The position numbers were made by a program, and so were the translations under genes. 10,998 nucleotides of DNA, from NCBI GenBank assembly GCA_964458335.1, contig CAYWIJ010000022.1:1-10998 (forward strand). The letters run 5' to 3'. The DNA is from Aalborg-AAW-1 sp964458335. GTDB lineage: Bacteria; Patescibacteriota; Gracilibacteria; Absconditabacterales; Absconditicoccaceae. The notes beneath the pieces were generated by a model. That model saw only the letters and a program-made list of their open reading frames with translations. It was not told the origin of the DNA and did no database searches. Positions 1-4,787 of the stretch are shown here, one piece after another. Numbering within the stretch: the stretch's first letter is position 1; the number at the start of each line of letters is the position of its first letter.

Positions 1-51
1 AATGTTCATACGAAGAACGTCCGCCCCCATTACGCCAAACCGCTGTTATCG
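1..51 (-). other. Partial attC-like recombination site downstream of the hydrolase cassette
   Basis: On the minus strand, about 80 bases after the hydrolase stop, the sequence reads CGATAACAGCGG and continues into a G-rich stretch ending in GGGGGCGG. This matches in layout the left half of the two complete attC-like sites further right (CGCTAACAGC followed by ATGGCGGGG). The R''-type core is at 45-51 (GATAAC). The other half is cut off by the window edge, so pairing cannot be checked. It would be the attC belonging to the hydrolase cassette. No gene is seen in bases 1-128. Confidence 0.55.
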
Positions 52-128
52 GCTGGGCTTCTGTTCGTCCGAAGTTATGCTGTCAAATTTCAGTAGAAAA
101 CTTGTCTGTGAAAACTGTCTGGTTTGCA

Positions 129-995
129 TTAAAGTTTCGCAATCCAATTGGCAACATAGTCCGCAACTTCTTGCCAATTTTTTTCACCACAAATATAATG
201 TCCACGATTTTCAAATTCTTTAAAATCCTTTTTACTGTTGGTGTCTTTGTATGCTTTAAAGTTTTTTCTGTTTAGTGATGCAGGAACAATGTGGTCTTTT
301 TCTCCTGCAATAAAAAGCAAAGGCTTGTGAGGTTTTTTCAAATCAATCTTTGCATAGCTTTTTAATGTTCCTCTTGGAATGTTTCTGCTCTCAGGAACTA
401 CATATTCATCAAACACCTTGTCAGATTCCTGTCTGCTCATTGTATTGCAAAAAGTGTAGTGAAACCACTTTTTGGTTGGAACAAAAACGGAATTTCCTTT
501 TAGAAAATTTATTACCGGAAAATTAGATTTCCAAAAACTCCATTTTGTTGTAATAATGCCTTGTGGTGCTGCACCGTCAATACAAACACCTGCAACTGCT
601 TTGTCCAACGAAATTAATTTTTGAACAACCAACCCTGCCAAAGAGTGTCCGATTACAATTGGTTTTTCGGGTAAAGTGTCAATGAGTTTTATAACATTAT
701 TCACAACGTCCTCAAAAGTTACTTGCGAAAGATTTGGAGCAAAGTTGTTTCTCAATGCTGTCGGGTCGCCTTCGTGTGAAGGATTTGCAGGTGTATAGCA
801 AGTGTATCCTTTTGCCTCAAAATATTTTTTCCAATCTTCCCAACTTTTAGGGTTTACAAAAAGTCCGTGAATGAATACGATTGTTTTAGTTTTACTTGTT
901 GCCATTGCTGAATCTGTTTTTGATTGCTGTGAAAATGATTTTTGATTTGTTGTAAAGAATAATATTACAGATAAGATTATGATTTTTACATTCAT
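129..995 (-). CDS. Secreted or periplasmic alpha/beta-hydrolase (cassette gene)
   Basis: This 288-residue protein belongs to the alpha/beta-hydrolase superfamily; the substrate is not predictable, but an esterase or lipase-like carboxylic ester hydrolase is likely. An oxyanion-hole-type F-I-H-G-L motif lies at 41-45. The nucleophile elbow G-H-S-L-A-G at 116-121 places the catalytic serine at 118. Asp234 (G-E-K-D-H) and His266 (R-G-H-Y) complete the triad in the usual order. Residues 1-22 form a hydrophobic signal peptide ending in S-F-S-Q-Q, a style typical of Bacteroidota. The start is the ATG 10 bases after the attC core GTTA; Met31 is an alternative start that would give a cytoplasmic form. 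No Shine-Dalgarno is visible, as is usual in Bacteroidota. The stop is TAA and there is no internal TGA. It is the only gene between two attC-like sites, so it is probably a captured integron cassette. Confidence 0.85.
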   Translation of the reverse strand: MNVKIIILSVILFFTTNQKSFSQQSKTDSAMATSKTKTIVFIHGLFVNPKSWEDWKKYFEAKGYTCYTPANPSHEGDPTALRNNFAPNLSQVTFEDVVNNVIKLIDTLPEKPIVIGHSLAGLVVQKLISLDKAVAGVCIDGAAPQGIITTKWSFWKSNFPVINFLKGNSVFVPTKKWFHYTFCNTMSRQESDKVFDEYVVPESRNIPRGTLKSYAKIDLKKPHKPLLFIAGEKDHIVPASLNRKNFKAYKDTNSKKDFKEFENRGHYICGEKNWQEVADYVANWIAKL

Positions 996-997
996 GT

Positions 998-1127
998 CTT
1001 TAACGTTTTGCAGCTAAAAGAAGTGGCGGTTTTGGAACACTAAACTGTCTATACGCATAATGTTTATTAGTTGCACAACTGTTTGTATTCGCACTTCCCC
1101 CGCCATTTTTTTTAGGTGCTGTTAGCG
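998..1127 (-). other. attC-like site between hydrolase and first AHSA1 cassette
   Basis: This 130-base imperfect inverted repeat sits between two same-strand genes. On the minus strand it opens with CGCTAACAGC (1118-1127) and closes with GCAAAACGTTAAAG (998-1011). The arms pair as C-T-A-A-C/G-T-T-A-G, then a C-C-T-A-A-A-A tract against T-T-T-T-A-G, then ATGGCGG against CCGCCAC, around a less paired centre. This R''-L''/L'-R' layout with GTT/AAC cores is that of integron attC sites (usually about 57-141 bases). The cores deviate from strict RYYYAAC/GTTRRRY at the outer positions. Cutting is expected between 1003 and 1004. Folding of the single strand was judged by eye only. Confidence 0.75.
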
Positions 1128-1164
1128 GTTCGTTGTTTTTCTTGTAATATCATTCCAACTTGTC

Positions 1165-1638
1165 CTATTGTCCGTGGTTGCTAACTTCTTTTGGAAATTT
1201 GTCACCGATTAAATTCAGTCTGATATTATGTTCTAAATATGCTTTCAGTCCGTCCAAAACTGTCGTAAAACCACCTGTGCTGTCCTTAATTGCTTGAATT
1301 AACTCGGCTCCTGTTTCTTTGAAGCCGTAATTTTTGATTACTACATAGGTCGTGTCGTCTGTCAATGAGGTAAACTCATAGTCAACTGTCGTTGCAGGGT
1401 CGCCCCACTCGGTTGAAATTTTTTTGTTTGGGATAATGTCCTTTACTAATACATTTGTTGAAACACCATACATCTCCCACGTCCAAGTTATTGTCTTACC
1501 AACTTCTAATTGTCCACTTGATTTTGTAAACCAAAAGTTAGTCGTGATTTTCGGGTCAATGAATGCTTGAAAAACTGTCGCAGCAGGTTTTCTGATTAGC
1601 ATTTGTGTTTCTACTGTCGGAATTTTTGTTTCTGTCAT
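1165..1638 (-). CDS. AHSA1/SRPBCC-domain protein, cassette copy 1
   Basis: This 157-residue cytoplasmic protein fits the activator-of-Hsp90-ATPase-homolog-1-like branch of the SRPBCC (START/Bet v1-like) fold. The N-terminus has the family pattern of a first strand, then A-A-T-V-F-Q-A-F-I-D-P at 19-29 with the F-W-F in the following helix (35-37). Next come G-x-x-I-T-W-T-W-E-M at 47-56, a K-I-S-T-E-W strand (73-78), and a C-terminal helix with G-G-F-T-T-V-L-D-G-L-K-A-Y-L (121-134). These proteins bind small hydrophobic ligands in a cavity; the ligand here is unknown. The stop is TAG and no TGA occurs in frame. The leader between the attC core and ATG is about 65 bases, AT-rich, with no Shine-Dalgarno. 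It is identical to the copy at 1868-2341. Confidence 0.88.
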   Translation of the reverse strand: MTETKIPTVETQMLIRKPAATVFQAFIDPKITTNFWFTKSSGQLEVGKTITWTWEMYGVSTNVLVKDIIPNKKISTEWGDPATTVDYEFTSLTDDTTYVVIKNYGFKETGAELIQAIKDSTGGFTTVLDGLKAYLEHNIRLNLIGDKFPKEVSNHGQ

Positions 1639-1700
1639 TTTAATTTTGAATTAAGTTTATAATTTTTGTTTCGTTGCCTGTTGTCGTCCGTTACAATGAC

Positions 1701-1830
1701 CGCTAACGTTTTGCAGCTAAAAGAAGTGGCGGTTTTGGAACACTAAACTGTCTATACGCATAATGTTTATTAGTTGCACAACTGTTTGTATTCGCACTTC
1801 CCCCGCCATTTTTTTTAGGTGCTGTTAGCG
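1701..1830 (-). other. attC-like site between the two AHSA1 cassettes
   Basis: This is the second copy of the 130-base site, identical to the one at 998-1127 except for the outermost R' bases: here CGTTAGCGG on the minus strand, in the other copy CGTTAAAGAC. That is expected, because the bases after the cut (between 1706 and 1707) belong to the next cassette. The stem arms with CGCTAACAGC and GCAAAACGTTAGCG are complementary at their ends. On the integron model this site arose when the cassette was inserted or duplicated. Confidence 0.75.
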
Positions 1831-1867
1831 GTTCGTTGTTTTTCTTGTAATATCATTCCAACTTGTC

Positions 1868-2341
1868 CTATTGTCCGTGGTTGCTAACTTCTTTTGGAAA
1901 TTTGTCACCGATTAAATTCAGTCTGATATTATGTTCTAAATATGCTTTCAGTCCGTCCAAAACTGTCGTAAAACCACCTGTGCTGTCCTTAATTGCTTGA
2001 ATTAACTCGGCTCCTGTTTCTTTGAAGCCGTAATTTTTGATTACTACATAGGTCGTGTCGTCTGTCAATGAGGTAAACTCATAGTCAACTGTCGTTGCAG
2101 GGTCGCCCCACTCGGTTGAAATTTTTTTGTTTGGGATAATGTCCTTTACTAATACATTTGTTGAAACACCATACATCTCCCACGTCCAAGTTATTGTCTT
2201 ACCAACTTCTAATTGTCCACTTGATTTTGTAAACCAAAAGTTAGTCGTGATTTTCGGGTCAATGAATGCTTGAAAAACTGTCGCAGCAGGTTTTCTGATT
2301 AGCATTTGTGTTTCTACTGTCGGAATTTTTGTTTCTGTCAT
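1868..2341 (-). CDS. AHSA1/SRPBCC-domain protein, cassette copy 2 (promoter-proximal)
   Basis: This 157-residue AHSA1-like SRPBCC protein is identical to the gene at 1165-1638, including its flanks over the whole 703-base unit. As the first cassette beside the junction at 2410 it lies closest to the Pc-like promoter at 2416-2443, giving a leader of about 68 bases. It carries the same motifs: A-A-T-V-F-Q-A-F near residue 20, I-T-W-T-W-E-M near 50, and the C-terminal amphipathic helix. The stop is TAG and there are no TGA codons, so the gene reads the same under the standard code and under UGA=Gly. Identity of the copies means either a very recent duplication or an assembly artefact. Confidence 0.88.
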   Translation of the reverse strand: MTETKIPTVETQMLIRKPAATVFQAFIDPKITTNFWFTKSSGQLEVGKTITWTWEMYGVSTNVLVKDIIPNKKISTEWGDPATTVDYEFTSLTDDTTYVVIKNYGFKETGAELIQAIKDSTGGFTTVLDGLKAYLEHNIRLNLIGDKFPKEVSNHGQ

Positions 2342-2415
2342 TTTAATTTTGAATTAAGTTTATAATTTTTGTTTCGTTGCCTGTTGTCGTCCGTTACAAT
2401 GACCGCTAACTGTGG

Positions 2416-2443
2416 ATTATACGCATTTCGCAATATATGCCAA
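2416..2443 (-). promoter_or_regulatory. Pc-like promoter reading into the cassette array
   Basis: On the minus strand there is TTGGCA (2438-2443, five of six matches to TTGACA), a 16-base spacer, and a perfect TATAAT (2416-2421) preceded by GCG. Transcription would start near 2409, almost exactly at the first cassette base, and run through both AHSA1 copies and the hydrolase. The promoter lies wholly outside the cassettes, as integron Pc promoters do. The spacing is the same as in the other good promoter of this window (4666-4693), which suggests that it works in the host. Confidence 0.6.
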
Positions 2444-2468
2444 AACAGCTTGAAAGACGAAATAAAAC

Positions 2469-2482
2469 TGGTATATATACCA
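2469..2482. promoter_or_regulatory. 14-bp perfect palindrome upstream of the recombinase
   Basis: TGGTATATATACCA is a perfect palindrome midway between the Pc-like promoter and the recombinase start. It could be an operator or a recombinase-binding site. Alternating TA cores arise easily in AT-rich DNA, so function is unproven. Confidence 0.3.
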
Positions 2483-2500
2483 TATAAGAATATATTTATA

Positions 2501-2516
2501 TATAATATTCTATAAT
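2501..2516 (+). promoter_or_regulatory. Possible -10 boxes of the recombinase gene
   Basis: Two TATAAT hexamers lie at 2501-2506 and 2511-2516, with the ATG at 2518. No convincing -35 is found 16-18 bases upstream of either. Use of the first would give a leader of only a few bases, that is, a nearly leaderless mRNA, which agrees with the absence of a Shine-Dalgarno before this ATG. AT-rich context makes chance matches likely. Confidence 0.35.
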
Positions 2517-2517
2517 T

Positions 2518-3351
2518 ATGCAAGAGTTTTCTACAGAAAATGATCGTGTTAAATTTTTTAAAAAGTTTCTGATCAGCAAAAACTACTCTCCTAGAACTAT
2601 CTCTCTGTATATGTCTGCATTGCTAAAATTTATCAAACATTATAGAAGAGAAACTGTAGCCGTTACTGATGAAGAGTTGGTTACTTATCTTGCACAAGAA
2701 AGTAAAACCAAATCTTATTCCACAGTGAATCTCTATAAAGAAGTACTGAAACAGTATTTCAAAATTATCTACAATAAAAAATACCATATTTCACTATGAT
2801 ATTCTCGTAAAGAGAAAAAATTGCCAGTAATATTGTCCCTTAGCGAGATAAGTAAGCTTCTCAACTCTTATACAAATCAAAAACATAAAATTCTTTTGAG
2901 TTTGGCATATGGAACAGGAATGAGAGTTAGTGAAATAGCAATGTTACAAAAGACTGATCTTGATTTTGATCGTATGATTATACATATTAAATCTTCTAAG
3001 TGAAAAAAAGATAGAATAGTTCCTTTACCCAATCGCATTAAACAGGATCTTGAAACGTTTGTAAACTCACATCCATCTCTTTATGTGTTTCCTAGTGAAC
3101 AAGCAGATTATATGAGCCCGAGGACATTGCAATTACTATTACAACAAGGTGCACAAAGAATACAATTACAGAAAAAGATTTCATTCCATACTCTTCGTCA
3201 TAGTTTCGCCACACATCTTCTAGAGTCATGAACAGATATTCGTTATATCCAAAATCTTCTTGGACATACAAGTATAAAAACAACTCAAATTTATACTCAT
3301 GTGGTTCAGTCAGCGATTGATAAGATAATTAGTCCATTTGATAGACTCTAA
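2518..3351 (+). CDS. Tyrosine recombinase (XerC/D- or integron-integrase-like), UGA read as Gly
   Basis: This 277-residue site-specific recombinase is complete only if three TGA codons (2797, 3001, 3229) are read as Gly94, Gly162 and Gly238. The N-terminal SAM-like DNA-binding domain covers about residues 5-90. The catalytic domain holds Arg136 (G-T-G-M-R-V-S-E), Lys161 (S-S-K-G-K-K-D-R), His224 and Arg227 (H-T-L-R-H-S-F-A-T-H), His250 (L-L-G-H-T) and nucleophile Tyr259 (I-Y-T-H-V). Gly162 and Gly238 fall on conserved glycines. The C-terminal S-P-F-D-R-L resembles the S-P-L-D ending of IntI and related integrases. However, only about 50 residues separate patch III from box II, so the extra I2 domain of canonical IntI is absent. 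It is divergent from the cassette array, with the junction 107 bases upstream, which makes it the candidate integrase of that array. A housekeeping XerC/D or a phage-type integrase is the alternative. Confidence 0.9.
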
Positions 3352-3360
3352 ACTACATAA

Positions 3361-3978
3361 TTATTTCCTCCCAAAATCAGCAGGAATTTGACCCCAGAGT
3401 TTGGTTGGTCGTTTTTTGAGAGTAATGATGTGTTTTCGGTGTTGGTTATTGTTGAGCCAATCTTGTGCACGACGAATAATATTTCGTAATTCTGTAGTAT
3501 CATCAGTTTCTTGGATTTGTGTTTTGAAAGTATTGGTTTGTACTCGATTGATAGCTATTTTGCTATCGCTATAGAGAATAGAATATTGAGGATTATTCAT
3601 CATCCAAGCAAGTCCATGTATGATACCGAGATATTCGGCGATATTCGTACTTCCACCTGATAGGGGTCAGATACTAAATATTTCTTTCTGATTTTTGATA
3701 TCTACTCCCCTGTATTCGATAGGTCAAGGATTAGAGGGACAGGCTGCATCAGTAGCGATACTCATATCAAAATCTTCTTTCATAAGAATACGAAGATGAT
3801 CTTCACTATATTTCCCTTTCTCTCCGATAAAATTATGCTCATACGCTTGTTGAGCTGTTTCAAGATTTGGAAACGATTTATATTTTGCTCAAGGATATCC
3901 ATTGATGTGCGATTTGGCTTCAGGTCGATTGTTATAGATACCTGGTTGATGTCCTATTCGAATGACGTAGTGTTTCAT
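3361..3978 (-). CDS. rnhA: Ribonuclease HI with N-terminal viroplasmin-like (HBD) domain, UGA read as Gly
   Basis: This 205-residue enzyme is expected to cut the RNA strand of RNA/DNA hybrids in the cytoplasm. Residues 3-47 match the caulimovirus viroplasmin/hybrid-binding domain: Y-V-I-R-I-G-x-x-P-G-I-Y, then a YPGAKYKSF motif. Residues 72-204 form the RNase H fold, with acidic residues Asp77 (T-D-A-A), Glu115 (N-I-A-E-Y-L-G), Asp138 (Y-S-D-S) and Asp201 (P-A-D-F). Three TGA codons encode Gly30, Gly85 and Gly104; under the standard code only the last 80 residues or so survive as an ORF. The stop TAA lies 9 bases from the recombinase stop, tail to tail. It is probably the last gene of the operon starting at 4635, with a 69-base gap before it. 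No clear Shine-Dalgarno is visible. Confidence 0.88.
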
Positions 3979-4047
3979 GATTTATTAGTTATTAGGGGAT
4001 GGCGAATTGCGGATTACGAAGCTTTCTTGATACTTCTGTTACCTCTT

Positions 4048-4344
4048 TTACTGAATAGTTTCACTATCAATTACTTCTTTGTTTTTATGTTGAGATTTTC
4101 TCTTTTGTGATTCTACAGACTTTTTGACCCAGTTTATTCCAAACAGTATGATAGCTATGTCATCAATTTGCCCTAAAAAAGGAACCCCATCTGGAATGAG
4201 ATCAATTGGTGAAAAAAGATAGATTACCATTGCTATGATGATAGTCCTTGTGAGTGTTTCTGTTTCTTTCCCAATAAGTGTTTTGTACAAAAAAATAATA
4301 TCTTTTCTAATGGCTACAAAGACAGCTAAGAGGCGCTTATTCAT
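4048..4344 (-). CDS. YkvA-like DUF1232 membrane protein
   Basis: This 98-residue protein has the DUF1232/YkvA signature Y-L-F-S-P-I-D-L-I-P-D at 42-52, followed by P-F-L-G-Q-I-D-D at 55-62 and a hydrophobic stretch to about 70. The family is small, membrane-associated and of unknown function. Residues 33-45 and 56-70 are the hydrophobic segments here, and the C-terminus (75-98) is charged and polar. There is no TGA codon, and the stop is TAA. It lies 24 bases downstream of the Cys/His-rich gene on the same strand, and both probably share the promoter at 4666-4693. Nothing in the sequence ties it to a specific pathway. Confidence 0.8.
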   Translation of the reverse strand: MNKRLLAVFVAIRKDIIFLYKTLIGKETETLTRTIIIAMVIYLFSPIDLIPDGVPFLGQIDDIAIILFGINWVKKSVESQKRKSQHKNKEVIDSETIQ

Positions 4345-4368
4345 ATTTTAAGTAGAGTATATAATAAA

Positions 4369-4635
4369 CTAGTGATGGTGATGATGATCACATCAACAGG
4401 TGTCAGAATCCTTTTTTTCTTCTCCATGACAAGTACATCCATCATGTCCACCACAACATCCACCTTCTTCATCGTCTTCAGTAGTGTCAAAAAATCCACT
4501 TGCAAGAATTTCAATAACTTTGTCATCGCTAAATTCTTCAATAGCTTCTCCTGTATAGGAAACGAATACTTTTTTTACTTCCTGAAGAAGTTCATATGTC
4601 TCATGTGGGAGATTAATAGAATGTTCTTTTGACAT
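4369..4635 (-). CDS. Small Cys/His-rich protein with a natural five-His tail, probably metal-binding
   Basis: I do not recognise the family. The 88-residue protein has an N-terminal half (1-50) that is predicted helical (L-P-H-E-T-Y-E-L-L-Q-E-V-K-K). An acidic linker (T-T-E-D-D-E-E, 51-57) follows, then a tail with Cys60, 61, 67, 69, 80 and 82, His64 and His70, and a run of five His at 84-88. The TGA at 4393-4395 must be read as Gly81; otherwise the last Cys and all five terminal His are lost. Such tails are known as metal-handling regions, for example in SlyD-type proteins, so Ni, Zn, Co or Cu binding is inferred. There is no signal peptide, so it is likely cytoplasmic. It is the first gene of a minus-strand cluster, 24 bases before the DUF1232 gene, with a near-consensus promoter giving a leader of about 24 bases. 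The stop is TAG. Confidence 0.75.
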
Positions 4636-4665
4636 AATTACATATATAAATAATAAAATTAATAG

Positions 4666-4693
4666 ATTATAGTATATTACTTATGAAAGTCAA
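4666..4693 (-). promoter_or_regulatory. Promoter of the Cys/His-rich protein / DUF1232 / rnhA cluster
   Basis: On the minus strand there is TTGACT (4688-4693), a 16-base spacer and TATAAT (4666-4671), with eleven of twelve consensus bases. The expected start is near 4659, 24 bases before the ATG at 4635. This intergenic region (4636-4787) also has to hold the promoter of the divergent surface-protein gene, for which only a weak TATACT (4746-4751) is seen. Confidence 0.6.
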
Positions 4694-4787
4694 TCAGTAG
4701 TAATAAAAAAATGAATACATTTTTAGACTTTTAATAACTTATATCTATACTTATTCTGAATATAGTTTTTATATATGAGAATGTTCC

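Larger units (their letters stand above)
1001..2410. repeat. Exact tandem duplication, 703-bp period, of one gene cassette
   Basis: Bases 1001-1707 match bases 1704-2410 with a constant offset of 703 and no difference that I could find by eye. The match begins with TAAC at 1001 and ends with TAAC at 2410; base 1000 (t) differs from 1703 (c) and base 1708 (g) differs from 2411 (t). Each unit consists of one AHSA1 gene plus one attC-like site. The ends fall exactly on the recombination core GTTA/TAAC, so this is a cassette-level duplication rather than a random tandem repeat. Confidence 0.93.
2404..2517. other. attI-like junction and leader region between cassette array and recombinase
   Basis: The cassette sequence ends in CGCTAAC (2404-2410), which on the minus strand reads GTTAGCG, the same core as inside the array. 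Beyond it the sequence changes to the AT-rich code-25 background. The 107 bases to the recombinase start hold a promoter pointing into the array, a 14-base palindrome, and two TATAAT boxes just before the recombinase ATG. The position, divergent orientation and length match an integron attI region. No second core or direct repeats typical of class 1 attI are recognisable. Confidence 0.55.

Noticed and set aside
998..2410. CRISPR array or satellite repeat
   Set aside because: Only two long units, each holding a full gene; there are no short direct repeats with unique spacers.
2338..2523. Minus-strand ORF of 61 codons across the junction
   Set aside because: It has no recognisable features, overlaps the attI-like region and the recombinase start, and is AT-rich read-through.
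2797..3231. Recombinase as a pseudogene with three nonsense mutations
   Set aside because: All three stops are TGA, the frame never shifts, and two stand at conserved glycines; recoding explains it.
2518..3351. Canonical IntI integron integrase
   Set aside because: The additional domain between patch III and the H-x-x-R box is missing, so I call it only integrase-like despite the context.
4369..4386. Five-His tail as an artificial expression tag
   Set aside because: It has five, not six, His with mixed CAT/CAC codons, follows a native Cys/His-rich tail and an in-frame UGA-Gly codon, and sits in ordinary genomic context.
4372..4632. Plus-strand ORF opposite the Cys/His-rich gene
   Set aside because: Low-complexity mirror of the real gene; no start signal or family.
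4746..4751. Promoter for the surface-protein gene (TATACT)
   Set aside because: No acceptable -35 at 16-18 bases; in AT-rich DNA the hexamer alone is not enough for a feature.
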